From assembly GCA_003556835.1 (NCBI GenBank), contig PWQG01000167.1, positions 1-14,260 of the forward strand: 14,260 nt of DNA, in the 5' to 3' direction. The first letter of the stretch is position 1. Every line of letters begins with the position of its first letter. A program made the translations under genes and the position numbers. Positions 7,318-14,260 of the stretch are shown here, one piece after another. The notes under the pieces were generated by a model, which worked only from the letters and a program-made list of their open reading frames with translations, made no database searches and was not told where the DNA came from. This stretch comes from Gammaproteobacteria bacterium (GTDB taxonomy: Bacteria > Pseudomonadota > Gammaproteobacteria > Pseudomonadales > Pseudohongiellaceae).

Positions 7318-8208
7318 ATGACCACAGCAACGGCAACTGACATGGGAAGCAGCAGCGGAAAAACCCTGCAAATCATCCACTCGGCTGTTCCGGGGCGGGA
7401 TCTACCGGCCTATATTGCCTCCGTCAACAGCATTCCCGTCCTTTCGGCGGAAGATGAAAAGGTCCTGGCCGAGCAGTATTACTACCAGAGCGATCTGGAA
7501 GCGGCCCGTCAGCTGGTACTCTCGCACCTGCGCTTTGTGGTCCATCTGGCCCGCAGCTACTCCGGCTACGGCCTGGCCCAGGCCGACCTGATCCAGGAAG
7601 GCAATGTGGGCCTGATGAAAGCCGTAAAACGCTTCAATCCGGAAGTCGGCGTGCGCCTGATCTCCTTCGCCGTTCATTGGATCAAGGCCGAGATGCACGA
7701 ATTCATCCTGCGCAACTGGCGGATCGTCAAGATCGCCACCACCAAGGCCCAGCGCAAGCTGTTCTTCAATCTGCGCAGCAGCAAGAAGAGCCTGGGCTGG
7801 CTGAGCAATGACGAGGCCGAAGCCATGGCACATGACCTGGGTGTGGATCCCAAGGTGGTTCGCCAGATGGAAGGCCGCATGAGCTCGCATGATGCGTCCT
7901 TTGACATTGATGCGGATTCGGATGACGACCAGCCCGGCATGGCTCCGGTGCAGTACCTGCAGGACCACGGCTCCGATATCGCAGTTGATATCGAGGACCA
8001 GCAATGGGAAGAGCAGGCCAACAACTCCCTGCATGAAGCCATCAGCGAACTCGATCCTCGCAGTCGCGACATCATTGCCAGCCGCTGGCTGTCGGAACGC
8101 AAGGCCACGCTGCATGAGCTGGCAGACCGCTATCAGGTTTCTGCCGAACGCATCCGGCAGCTGGAAAAGAATGCCATGAACAAGGTACGGGGCATGATGG
8201 TTGCCTGA
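7318..8208 (+). CDS. rpoH: RNA polymerase heat-shock sigma factor RpoH (sigma-32)
   Basis: RpoH directs core RNA polymerase to heat-shock promoters controlling chaperones and proteases. The 296-residue protein is collinear with gammaproteobacterial sigma-32, with an N-terminus some ten residues longer than in E. coli (284). Visible landmarks: region 2 with [15 protein letters not shown] [20 protein letters not shown] (67-85 area), [14 protein letters not shown] (90-103) and the -10-reading [20 protein letters not shown] (119-138). The RpoH box QRKLFFNLR (145-153) separates sigma-32 from other group-3 factors. The helix-turn-helix of region 4.2 is near [20 protein letters not shown] (265-284). 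GAGAG at 7308-7312, five bases before ATG 7318, supports this start; a second in-frame ATG at 7342 is less well placed. The DUF423 gene follows after eight bases. An RNA thermosensor in the leader cannot be judged by eye. Confidence 0.97.
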   Translation: MTTATATDMGSSSGKTLQIIHSAVPGRDLPAYIASVNSIPVLSAEDEKVLAEQYYYQSDLEAARQLVLSHLRFVVHLARSYSGYGLAQADLIQEGNVGLMKAVKRFNPEVGVRLISFAVHWIKAEMHEFILRNWRIVKIATTKAQRKLFFNLRSSKKSLGWLSNDEAEAMAHDLGVDPKVVRQMEGRMSSHDASFDIDADSDDDQPGMAPVQYLQDHGSDIAVDIEDQQWEEQANNSLHEAISELDPRSRDIIASRWLSERKATLHELADRYQVSAERIRQLEKNAMNKVRGMMVA

Positions 8209-8216
8209 GAGGCGAC

Positions 8217-8606
8217 ATGATCACCATGCAGCAACTTGTCATCATCCTCGCCGCCATCAACGGGTTTCTCGCCGTGGGTCTTGGCGCTTTCGCCGCCCAC
8301 GGCCTGCAGAGCCGCCTCAGCCCCGAACTGATCAATACCTTCCAGACCGCCGTGCAGTATCATATGTACCACGCACTGGCCCTGCTCGGTGTCGGCGTCT
8401 TTCTGCTGCACCAACCCGGCCATGCATTGCTGAAATACAGTGCCGGATTGTTCATGCTGGGTATCATCCTGTTCTGCGGTAGTCTGTATGTGCTGAGCCT
8501 CAGCGGTATCCGCTGGCTCGGAATCATCACGCCCTTCGGTGGCGTGGCATTCCTGGTCGGCTGGGCCTTGCTGGCAGCCGCTGCGCTGACAAACCAGGGC
8601 AGTTGA
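8217..8606 (+). CDS. DUF423 (YgdD-like) small inner-membrane protein
   Basis: A 129-residue, four-helix membrane protein of the DUF423 family (E. coli YgdD relatives), of unknown molecular function. Membrane segments are near 6-27, 48-65, 74-95 and 100-123. Family signatures include GAFAAHGL (23-30), YHMYHALAL (48-56), the CGSLYVLSLSG stretch (87-97) and ITPFGGVAFLVGW (104-116). The ribosome site GAGAGG (8207-8212) overlaps the rpoH stop codon and lies four bases before the ATG, so it is likely co-translated with rpoH. Family recognition is firm; no specific role can be inferred beyond a possible link to stress or envelope through the operon. Confidence 0.9.
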   Translation: MITMQQLVIILAAINGFLAVGLGAFAAHGLQSRLSPELINTFQTAVQYHMYHALALLGVGVFLLHQPGHALLKYSAGLFMLGIILFCGSLYVLSLSGIRWLGIITPFGGVAFLVGWALLAAAALTNQGS

Positions 8607-8650
8607 ACCGTCCGCTAATCAGCCCAACCCCGACATCGGAAGGTGAAATC

Positions 8651-8851
8651 ATGCAAATCGAGGTCAATGGCACAGAGAAACAGGTGCCCACGGGCATTAC
8701 CCTGCTGGACCTGCTGGAGCAGCTCGGGTTCACCGAAGGACGGATTGCCGTCGAAGTGAATCACGATATCGTTCCACGCAGCCAGCATGCCGAGCACTAT
8801 CTGCGCGAAGGCGACCGGGTGGAAATTGTCCAGGCCATTGGTGGCGGCTGA
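8651..8851 (+). CDS. thiS: Sulfur carrier protein ThiS
   Basis: ThiS is a ubiquitin-fold sulfur carrier. Its C-terminal Gly is adenylated by ThiF and converted to a thiocarboxylate that donates sulfur to ThiG for thiamine thiazole synthesis. The 66-residue protein [12 protein letters not shown]... contains [10 protein letters not shown] (18-27) and the conserved [14 protein letters not shown] (33-46 area), and ends in AIGGG, giving the required GlyGly tail. The start at 8651 is chosen because GGAAGGTG (8638-8645) lies five bases upstream and the resulting length is typical; a longer open frame from 8603 has no family similarity. It lies 44 bases after the DUF423 gene and 70 bases before thiG. 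Confidence 0.94.
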   Translation: MQIEVNGTEKQVPTGITLLDLLEQLGFTEGRIAVEVNHDIVPRSQHAEHYLREGDRVEIVQAIGGG

Positions 8852-8921
8852 GCTTCAGTCGATCATCCACATGGCCCAGCCGATCAACACCGCATTCATC
8901 CAGAAAACAGACAGGTTACCC

Positions 8922-9707
8922 ATGACAGCAAGCGACACCTTCCGGATTGCCGGCAGAACCTATCAGTCACGCCTCATCATTGGCAGCGGCAAATACCGTG
9001 ATTTCCAGCAGAACCTGGAGGCTCTCGAGGCCAGCGGGGCAGAAATGATCACCGTGGCCATCCGGCGCGTCAATCTCGGCCAGAACCGGGATGAACCCAA
9101 TCTGTTGAATGTCATCTCGCCGGACAAGTACACCATCCTGCCCAACACAGCCGGTTGCTACACTGCGGCGGATGCCGTACGCACCTGTCGTATGGCCCGA
9201 GAACTGCTGGACGGGCACAAACTGGTGAAACTGGAAGTGCTGGGTGACGAGAAGACGCTCTATCCCGATGTCACCGAAACCGTGGTGGCAGCCGAAGAAC
9301 TGGTCAAGGACGGTTTCGACGTCATGGTCTACACCAGTGATGATCCCCTGATCGCGAAGCGCCTGGAGGAAATAGGCTGTGTGGCCGTCATGCCGCTCGG
9401 TGCACCCATAGGCTCGGGCCTGGGCATCCGCAACCCCTACAACATCCGTATGATTCTCGAGAACGCAAAGGTGCCGATCATCGTGGACGCAGGGGTCGGC
9501 ACGGCATCGGATGCCAGTATTGCCATGGAACTGGGCTGTGACGGGGTGTTGATGAACACGGCCATTGCCGAAGCAAATGATCCCGTGCTGATGGCCAGCG
9601 CCATGAAAAAGGCGGTGGAGAGCGGCCGCGAGGCCTGGCGTGCGGGACGGATGCCGCGGCGCCTCTATGCCAGTGCATCGTCGCCCATTGACGGCACTTT
9701 CTTCTGA
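8922..9707 (+). CDS. thiG: Thiazole synthase ThiG
   Basis: ThiG condenses deoxyxylulose-5-phosphate, dehydroglycine and sulfur from ThiS thiocarboxylate into the thiazole phosphate of thiamine, in the cytoplasm. From the ATG at 8922 it is 261 residues, the normal length, beginning [25 protein letters not shown]. It is a TIM barrel with the Schiff-base lysine probably Lys103 in LVKLEVLGD, phosphate-binding glycines in [12 protein letters not shown] (158-169) and [11 protein letters not shown] (188-198), and the C-terminal ASSPIDG (252-258). An upstream in-frame ATG at 8871 would add 17 residues lacking family similarity, so it was not used. The ribosome site is modest (AGG near 8913). It pairs functionally with the preceding thiS; thiF, thiH/thiO and thiE are not in the window. 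Confidence 0.96.
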   Translation: MTASDTFRIAGRTYQSRLIIGSGKYRDFQQNLEALEASGAEMITVAIRRVNLGQNRDEPNLLNVISPDKYTILPNTAGCYTAADAVRTCRMARELLDGHKLVKLEVLGDEKTLYPDVTETVVAAEELVKDGFDVMVYTSDDPLIAKRLEEIGCVAVMPLGAPIGSGLGIRNPYNIRMILENAKVPIIVDAGVGTASDASIAMELGCDGVLMNTAIAEANDPVLMASAMKKAVESGREAWRAGRMPRRLYASASSPIDGTFF

Positions 9708-9740
9708 ATCGGCCGCAGGGCAAAAGGCAGCAGAATAACC

Positions 9741-10469
9741 ATGACAGAATCCCAGAAGCGGACGGACGAAAACCGACCGGCCGAGCACCGGCCCATCCGC
9801 AGTTTTGTCGTGCGTAGTGGCCGACTGACCCCCTCCCAGCAACAGGCACTGGATGATTGGTGGCCACTGTACGGGCTGGATGACAGTCGGGCCGTGCTTG
9901 ACCCGGAGGCGGTCTTTGGACGCCAGGCGCCCCTGGTGCTGGAAATCGGCTTCGGCATGGGCGATTCCCTGGCCACACAAGCCGAGGCACAGCCGGAACG
10001 CAATTTCATCGGCATCGAAGTGCACCCGCCCGGTGTCGGCAAACTGCTGCGGGAAATCCATCAGCGCGAACTGAAAAACCTGCGCATCTATTGCCACGAT
10101 GCGGTGGAGATCCTGCAACACTGCATCAGCGATGCCAGCCTGGATACGGTACAGATTTTTTTCCCCGATCCCTGGCACAAGAAGCGCCACCACAAACGTC
10201 GCATCATCCAACCGGCCTTCGTCGAACAGCTGTGCCGCAAGCTCAAACCCGGCGGGAAATTGCACCTGGCAACCGATTGGGCAAACTATGCCGGGCACAT
10301 GATGGAAGTGCTGTCAGCCAACAACGCCCTGCGCAACACAGCCGGCCCCGGCGCCTGGGCAAGCGACACAGGACGTCCGGAAACCAAGTTCGAGCGGCGT
10401 GGTCGCGGCAAGGGACATGGCGTATGGGACCTGGTTTTCGAAAAACAGGCAACCACCGAGCCCGCCTGA
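9741..10469 (+). CDS. trmB: tRNA (guanine-N7)-methyltransferase TrmB
   Basis: TrmB makes 7-methylguanosine at position 46 of the tRNA variable loop using S-adenosylmethionine. The 242-residue protein shows the SAM-binding LEIGFGMGDSL (67-77), acidic IGIEVHPPGVGK (90-101), the hallmark FPDPWHKKRHHKRR (141-154), TDWANYAGHM (178-187) and the C-terminal RPETKFERRG (212-221). The N-terminal 20 residues are polar and variable, as usual. It starts 33 bases after thiG with only a weak AAGG-type ribosome site. The thiS-thiG-trmB order downstream of rpoH also occurs in other gammaproteobacteria, including pseudomonads, from memory. No terminator with a T-tract is seen after it. Confidence 0.96.
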   Translation: MTESQKRTDENRPAEHRPIRSFVVRSGRLTPSQQQALDDWWPLYGLDDSRAVLDPEAVFGRQAPLVLEIGFGMGDSLATQAEAQPERNFIGIEVHPPGVGKLLREIHQRELKNLRIYCHDAVEILQHCISDASLDTVQIFFPDPWHKKRHHKRRIIQPAFVEQLCRKLKPGGKLHLATDWANYAGHMMEVLSANNALRNTAGPGAWASDTGRPETKFERRGRGKGHGVWDLVFEKQATTEPA

Positions 10470-10519
10470 CTGCAACAATCAGTAACAATTACGGAACCAG
10501 CACTCGTGCGCTGTGGATG

Positions 10520-10536
10520 GCTTTTGCCCCAAAAGC
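10520..10536. repeat. Short perfect inverted repeat upstream of the TAXI receptor gene
   Basis: GCTTTT and AAAAGC flank a five-base GCCCC spacer, giving a six-base perfect inverted repeat in the 115-base gap between trmB and the TAXI receptor gene. No T-run follows, so it is a poor intrinsic terminator. It could be an operator or chance. TATGCT at 10542-10547 just downstream is a weak -10 candidate. Nothing else is discernible in the gap. Confidence 0.25.
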
Positions 10537-10584
10537 TGGGTTATGCTTCGCGATCGGAACGTTATTGCTGGAGCATGACCCTCG

Positions 10585-11793
10585 ATGCACAAATTGACAC
10601 AGATCTGTAACCGCTCATGGCGCCTGGCCCTTTTGGCCGCAGTCGCGCTCGGCCTCGCTGCCTGCGGTGAGCCCGAGGAAATCGCGACCGCACCGCTGGC
10701 TGGCGATGTCGATCTGCCACGCACCCTGGCCTGGTCGGCCTACCCGACCGGCACCGGCGGTTACAGCCAGGCCGTTGCCCTGGGCAATATCCTGCAACGT
10801 CAGTACGAAACCAACCTGCGGGTGGTACCGGGCCGCAATGATGTCTCGCGCCTCGCCACCCTGCGCGCCGGCCGCGTCAACATGTCAGCCGGCGGCTCGG
10901 AAGCGGTCTACGCCCAGGAGGGCATTCTCAACTTTGCCTCCCGGATCTGGGGTCCACAACCGGTCCGTGTATTGATGTCGAACTTCTCCACCAGCTGTTC
11001 TTTCACACTGGCGACGGCACGCGATGCCAACATCGACCAGATCGAAGACATCCGCGGCAAGCGTGTGACCTTTGTCCAGGGCGCCCCCTCCCTGAACAAT
11101 GCCACCACCGCCCTTCTTTCCTATGCGGAACTGACCTTGGATGATGTGGAACGGGTCGAAGTCGGTGGCTACAATGCCTCCATCGAGGCGGTCATCAATA
11201 ACCGGGCGGACGTCGCCGGCGGTGCCTGCAACTCACCACCGTTTCTGCGCCTGGAATCCTCCCCCCGGGGCCTGAAGTTCCTGGAGTTCCCACCGGAGTA
11301 TGAAGAAGGTGTGGCGCGGGTGCGTGCACGATTGCCCTGGTATGTTCCCCACATTGCCACCGAAGGCCCGACCATTCCGCCCGAGGGCATCGAAGTCTTC
11401 ACCTCGGCCTATCCGCTTCTGGTATCCATGCACGATGCCGACCCGGACACCGTCTACTATCTCGTCAAGATCATGCACTTGCATTACGAGGACTACAAGG
11501 ATGCAGCGCCGGGCGCCAATGGCTGGGCCATGGAGCTGCAACAACTGGAAAATGCCTTCATACCCTACCATGAGGGAGCCATCCGGTATTTCCGCGAGAT
11601 CGGCGAGTGGACCGAAGAAGCCGAGGCCACCCAGCAGGCAAACCTGCGCCGGCAGCAGGTGCTGATGGATGCCTTCGAGGCCTTTCTGCCCAATGCCCCG
11701 GAAGGCTTGCGGGAATTCGATGCGGCCTGGCTGGAGTATCGCACTGCCGCCCTGGAGGCCGAAGGCCTGATCACCCTGGACGAGTCGAGCTGA
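10585..11793 (+). CDS. TAXI-family TRAP transporter substrate-binding protein, predicted lipoprotein
   Basis: This is the extracytoplasmic solute receptor of a TRAP transporter of the TAXI class, which captures a solute, commonly a carboxylate, and hands it to the ion-driven permease. The 402-residue protein has a signal with lipobox LAAC (24-27), so Cys27 is the likely lipidation site. The mature domain begins at about residue 46. TAXI-like features are YPTGTGGYSQAVALGNIL (53-70), the SAGGSEAVYAQEG segment (101-113), the IEDIRGKRVTF hinge (153-163), and a C-terminal helical region rich in acidic residues. The start at 10585 has GGAG eleven bases upstream. It is followed after 82 bases by the fused permease, its evident partner. 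Substrate cannot be deduced. Most TRAP receptors are soluble, so the lipobox is notable. Confidence 0.86.
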   Translation: MHKLTQICNRSWRLALLAAVALGLAACGEPEEIATAPLAGDVDLPRTLAWSAYPTGTGGYSQAVALGNILQRQYETNLRVVPGRNDVSRLATLRAGRVNMSAGGSEAVYAQEGILNFASRIWGPQPVRVLMSNFSTSCSFTLATARDANIDQIEDIRGKRVTFVQGAPSLNNATTALLSYAELTLDDVERVEVGGYNASIEAVINNRADVAGGACNSPPFLRLESSPRGLKFLEFPPEYEEGVARVRARLPWYVPHIATEGPTIPPEGIEVFTSAYPLLVSMHDADPDTVYYLVKIMHLHYEDYKDAAPGANGWAMELQQLENAFIPYHEGAIRYFREIGEWTEEAEATQQANLRRQQVLMDAFEAFLPNAPEGLREFDAAWLEYRTAALEAEGLITLDESS

Positions 11794-11875
11794 TCCCGGA
11801 AGATCCAGCCCGTTACAAGCGAGGCAGACACCAGCGCTGCCCGATAATCACAGGACTGCCAACAAGAACCGACTT

Positions 11876-13879
11876 ATGAGCAACGAGATTATCCCCCCCA
11901 TCAAGCCAGGCATGCCGAATCAGGACGATGATCTGCCCGCCATCGGCCGCTATCGCGAACTGACCATGAAATGGCGTGCAACCATGGCCATCATGACCGG
12001 CCTGGCCACCATGCTGGCCGTCAACCAGATCTTCAACTTTGGCTTCTTCGTCGGCGCCGTCATGCTCGACAGCCGCTACCTCTACATCATCACCGGCCTG
12101 ATGTTGGCCATGGTGTTCATCACCTTCCCCTCGCACCGCAGCAACATGAATTTTGTGCCCTGGTACGACAAGGTGATCATCGCTCTGATTGGCGTGGTGT
12201 TCAGTTATTTCGCCTTCTACGCCGAGCGGATTGTGCTGGAGGCCTGGGAATACGCCGCGCCGCCCATCGGGGTGGCGCTGGCCCTGCTGACCTGGCCCAT
12301 TGTGCTGGAGGCCGGCCGGCGGGCCGGGGGTTGGCCCATTTTCTTCATCGTGCTGGTGTTATCGGCCTACCCCATGTACGCCGACCTGATGCCGGCCGTG
12401 GTGGCCGGACTGGGCATGCCCATCCATGACGTGGCCATTTTCCACATCATGGGCGAAGAAAGCCTGTTCGGGATTCCCATGCAGTCCTTCGCCATGCTGG
12501 TGTTCGGCTTCCTACTCTTCGGGGTGGCCCTGCAATTCACCGGTGGTGGCCCCTTCTTCATCAATTTTGCCTTTGCCCTGCTGGGTGACAAGCGCGGCGG
12601 GCCGGCCAAGGTATCCATTTTCTCCAGTGGCCTGATGGGCTCCATGAGTGGTGGCCCGGTCACCAATGTACTGACCACCGGCCCACTGTCGATACCGGCC
12701 ATGCGCCGGATCGGTTTCTCGCGCCAGCATGCGGCCGGCGTCGAGGCCTGCGCCTCGACAGGTGGTGTGCTGATGCCACCGATCATGGGCGCCACCGCCT
12801 TTGTCATGGCCAGCTTCCTGGGCGTGAGTTATGTCACCATTGCCATCGCTGCCATTGTGCCTTCTGTACTGTATTTCTTCGGCCTGTTCATGCAGATCGA
12901 TGCCTATGCCGCCAAAAAAGAGCTGGAGGGCCTGCCCAAGGAAGAGCTGCCAAGCTTCGGCAAGGTATTCCGGGAGGGCTGGTACTTCATTGCCGTGTTC
13001 GTGACCCTGATCTTCATGCTGGTATTCATGCAACGCGAGGCAACCGCTCCCTTCATTGCCACCGCCCTGTTGCTGGTCATCAATCAGTTCACGCCTCACC
13101 GCCTGTCCGTGAAGAAGTTCATGGAACTGGTGGCCGCTGCCGGGCGCCTGATGGCCGAGCTGGCCGGCATCCTGGCCGCCATCGGTCTGATCATCGGCGC
13201 ACTGGCGGTCACCGGTATGGCTGGCACCCTGGCCAATGACCTGGTCTACCTGGCCGGTGATAATGTGCTGGTGCTGCTGATCATGGGCGCGCTGACCAGC
13301 TTTGTGCTCGGTATCGGCATGACGGTGACCGCGGCCTACATTTTCCTGGCCATCGTGCTGGCGCCGGCCCTGATCAATGCCGGCCTGGATCCGCTGGCTT
13401 CGCACATGTTCATCATGTACTGGGGCATGCTCAGCTTCATCACGCCTCCGGTGGCACTGGCCGCCTTTGCTGCCGCTTCCGTGGCGCAGGTGTCGGCCAT
13501 GCGCGCCGGCTGGGAAGCCATGCGTCTTGGCGCCATCATCTACTTCATCCCCTTCTTCTTTGTCTTCAATCCGGCCCTGCTGTTCAACGGGTCACCTGGC
13601 GAAGTGGTCTGGGTCATCAGTACCGCGTTGATTGGTGTTGCCTTCCTCTCGGCGGCCCTGCAGGGTTACCTGATCGGTTTCGGAAGTCTTGGTGACCACG
13701 GCTACGGGATCGGTTCGCGGGTTCTGTTGGGGCTGGCCGGCCTTACGCTGGCGGTACCCGGCGGCGGGGAACTGAACATGAGCCCACTGATGTTGCTGCT
13801 CGGCAGCATCGTACTGCTGTTTGCGGGAATGGCCCTGGCGGTCATGCAACGCCGGCAACGTGCCGAGGTTGCCAGATAG
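11876..13879 (+). CDS. TRAP transporter permease, fused small (DctQ-like) and large (DctM-like) subunits
   Basis: This 667-residue polytopic inner-membrane protein is the permease of the TAXI-TRAP system and should couple inward solute movement to an ion gradient, usually sodium. The N-terminal part (about 35-180) has four or so membrane segments replacing a separate small subunit. The large-subunit part follows, with GSMSGGPVTNV (255-265), ACASTGGVLMPPIMGATAF (291-309), GIGMTVTAAYIF (479-490) and MYWGMLSFITPPVALAAF (514-531), the paired reentrant motifs that form the ion and substrate sites in DctM proteins. A further membrane-rich tail (about 575-660) looks like the C-terminal extension often found in fused TAXI permeases. 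No Shine-Dalgarno precedes ATG 11876; Met13 (11912) is an alternative start. No other small-subunit gene is nearby, consistent with the fusion. Confidence 0.92.
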   Translation: MSNEIIPPIKPGMPNQDDDLPAIGRYRELTMKWRATMAIMTGLATMLAVNQIFNFGFFVGAVMLDSRYLYIITGLMLAMVFITFPSHRSNMNFVPWYDKVIIALIGVVFSYFAFYAERIVLEAWEYAAPPIGVALALLTWPIVLEAGRRAGGWPIFFIVLVLSAYPMYADLMPAVVAGLGMPIHDVAIFHIMGEESLFGIPMQSFAMLVFGFLLFGVALQFTGGGPFFINFAFALLGDKRGGPAKVSIFSSGLMGSMSGGPVTNVLTTGPLSIPAMRRIGFSRQHAAGVEACASTGGVLMPPIMGATAFVMASFLGVSYVTIAIAAIVPSVLYFFGLFMQIDAYAAKKELEGLPKEELPSFGKVFREGWYFIAVFVTLIFMLVFMQREATAPFIATALLLVINQFTPHRLSVKKFMELVAAAGRLMAELAGILAAIGLIIGALAVTGMAGTLANDLVYLAGDNVLVLLIMGALTSFVLGIGMTVTAAYIFLAIVLAPALINAGLDPLASHMFIMYWGMLSFITPPVALAAFAAASVAQVSAMRAGWEAMRLGAIIYFIPFFFVFNPALLFNGSPGEVVWVISTALIGVAFLSAALQGYLIGFGSLGDHGYGIGSRVLLGLAGLTLAVPGGGELNMSPLMLLLGSIVLLFAGMALAVMQRRQRAEVAR

Positions 13880-13893
13880 CGGCGTGGCTACCG

Positions 13894-13938
13894 GGTTCTG
13901 GAGATCCTTTGAATTACACTCAGAGGATCTTCAGAACC
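13894..13938 (+). terminator. Long hairpin between convergent genes, probable terminator or 3'-end stabiliser
   Basis: Left arm 13894-13912 pairs with right arm 13920-13938 across a seven-base loop (ATTACAC), a 19-base stem. In the plus-strand RNA every position pairs, with two G-U wobbles (13901 with 13931, 13909 with 13923). In the minus-strand RNA those two become C-A mismatches, so it should fold better in the transporter transcript. It starts 14 bases after the permease stop. No T-run follows on either side, so classical intrinsic termination is uncertain. The right arm includes the last codons and stop of the opposite gene. Confidence 0.55.
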
Positions 13939-14260
13939 AGAGCCGGTGGGCGTGGTCCTGCAACCAGCGGCGGTAACGCCGATGCTCGGGGCAGAGGTGG
14001 GCCACTTCCTGCCAGAAGTCCCTGGAATGATTCATGTGGATCAGGTGACAGACCTCATGTGTGATCATGTAGTCAACAACCGCATCGGGCGCCAGCATGA
14101 TCAGCCAGTTGTACTGGATGCGACCCTCGGCGGTGCAATGTCCCCATTTGCTGCGGGTCTTGCGGAACACCACTTCGCGGAAACGCGACTCCAACCCCAG
14201 GTGGCGGACCAGGGCCTCGGTGCGTCGCGGCAGATAAGCCTTCGCCTCGGCCATGAGCCA
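13931..14260 (-). CDS. YgjP-like (DUF45, M48-related) zinc metallopeptidase, N-terminus cut by window edge
   Basis: The visible 110 codons are the C-terminal half of a YgjP/DUF45 protein, a predicted cytoplasmic metallopeptidase family of roughly 230 residues related to M48. The zinc motif HEVCH is followed by LIHMNHSRDFW, which provides the third ligand histidine, and the upstream SKWGHC and IQYNWLIMLAP are family hallmarks. An in-frame ATG lies at 14252-14254, but the frame continues as Trp-Leu to the edge and the family needs a long N-terminal part, so this is not the true start. It is convergent with the TRAP permease gene, its stop lying inside the shared hairpin. The specific substrate is unknown. 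Confidence 0.9.
   Translation of the reverse strand, partial: WLMAEAKAYLPRRTEALVRHLGLESRFREVVFRKTRSKWGHCTAEGRIQYNWLIMLAPDAVVDYMITHEVCHLIHMNHSRDFWQEVAHLCPEHRRYRRWLQDHAHRLWF

Noticed and set aside
8967..10298. Long minus-strand open frame across thiG and trmB
   Set aside because: Both plus-strand genes are certain by motif; the opposing frame spans two genes and the gap between them without any known domain.

Overview
The window is ordinary chromosomal DNA from a GC-rich bacterium, most likely a gammaproteobacterium. The evidence is the ftsY-ftsE-ftsX/rpoH block, a canonical sigma-32 with the 'RpoH box', and the rsmD/coaD genes divergent from ftsY. The genus cannot be fixed from the sequence alone. 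I saw no rRNA, tRNA, CRISPR array, transposase or phage gene, and no sign of recent insertion.

Layout. (a) 1-2127, minus strand: rsmD, yheT-type alpha/beta hydrolase and coaD read leftwards; coaD is cut by the left window edge. (b) 2198-4949, plus strand: ftsY, ftsE and ftsX form a tight operon for co-translational membrane targeting and for control of septal cell-wall hydrolysis. (c) 4975-7062, minus strand: a secreted M13-family zinc metallopeptidase with a lipoprotein signal, placed between ftsX and rpoH, which are usually neighbours. (d) 7063-7317: a 255-base divergent control region. It has a perfect TATAAT facing the peptidase, an extended -10 facing rpoH, and a further candidate sigma-32-type promoter (CTTGAAA, 12 bases, CCCCAACA) facing rpoH. 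(e) 7318-10469, plus strand: rpoH, a DUF423 membrane protein, thiS, thiG and trmB, closely spaced and probably co-transcribed at least in part. (f) 10585-13879, plus strand: a TAXI-type TRAP transporter made of a substrate-binding protein with a lipoprotein signal and a fused small-plus-large permease. (g) 13894-13938: a long hairpin between convergent genes. (h) 13931-14260, minus strand: the C-terminal part of a YgjP-like metallopeptidase, cut by the right edge.

How the genes fit together. FtsY receives SRP-ribosome complexes at the membrane, FtsEX couples ATP hydrolysis to peptidoglycan remodelling at the septum, and RpoH responds to misfolded protein, so the core is an envelope and protein-homeostasis neighbourhood. 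ThiS and ThiG make the thiazole half of thiamine. TrmB and RsmD methylate tRNA and 16S rRNA. The TRAP transporter is a separate uptake unit of unknown substrate. I did not find a convincing previously undescribed multi-gene system. The most interesting signals are regulatory (the candidate sigma-32 promoter ahead of rpoH and the strand-polarised hairpin) and contextual (the peptidase inside the ftsX-rpoH junction and the lipoprotein-type TAXI receptor).
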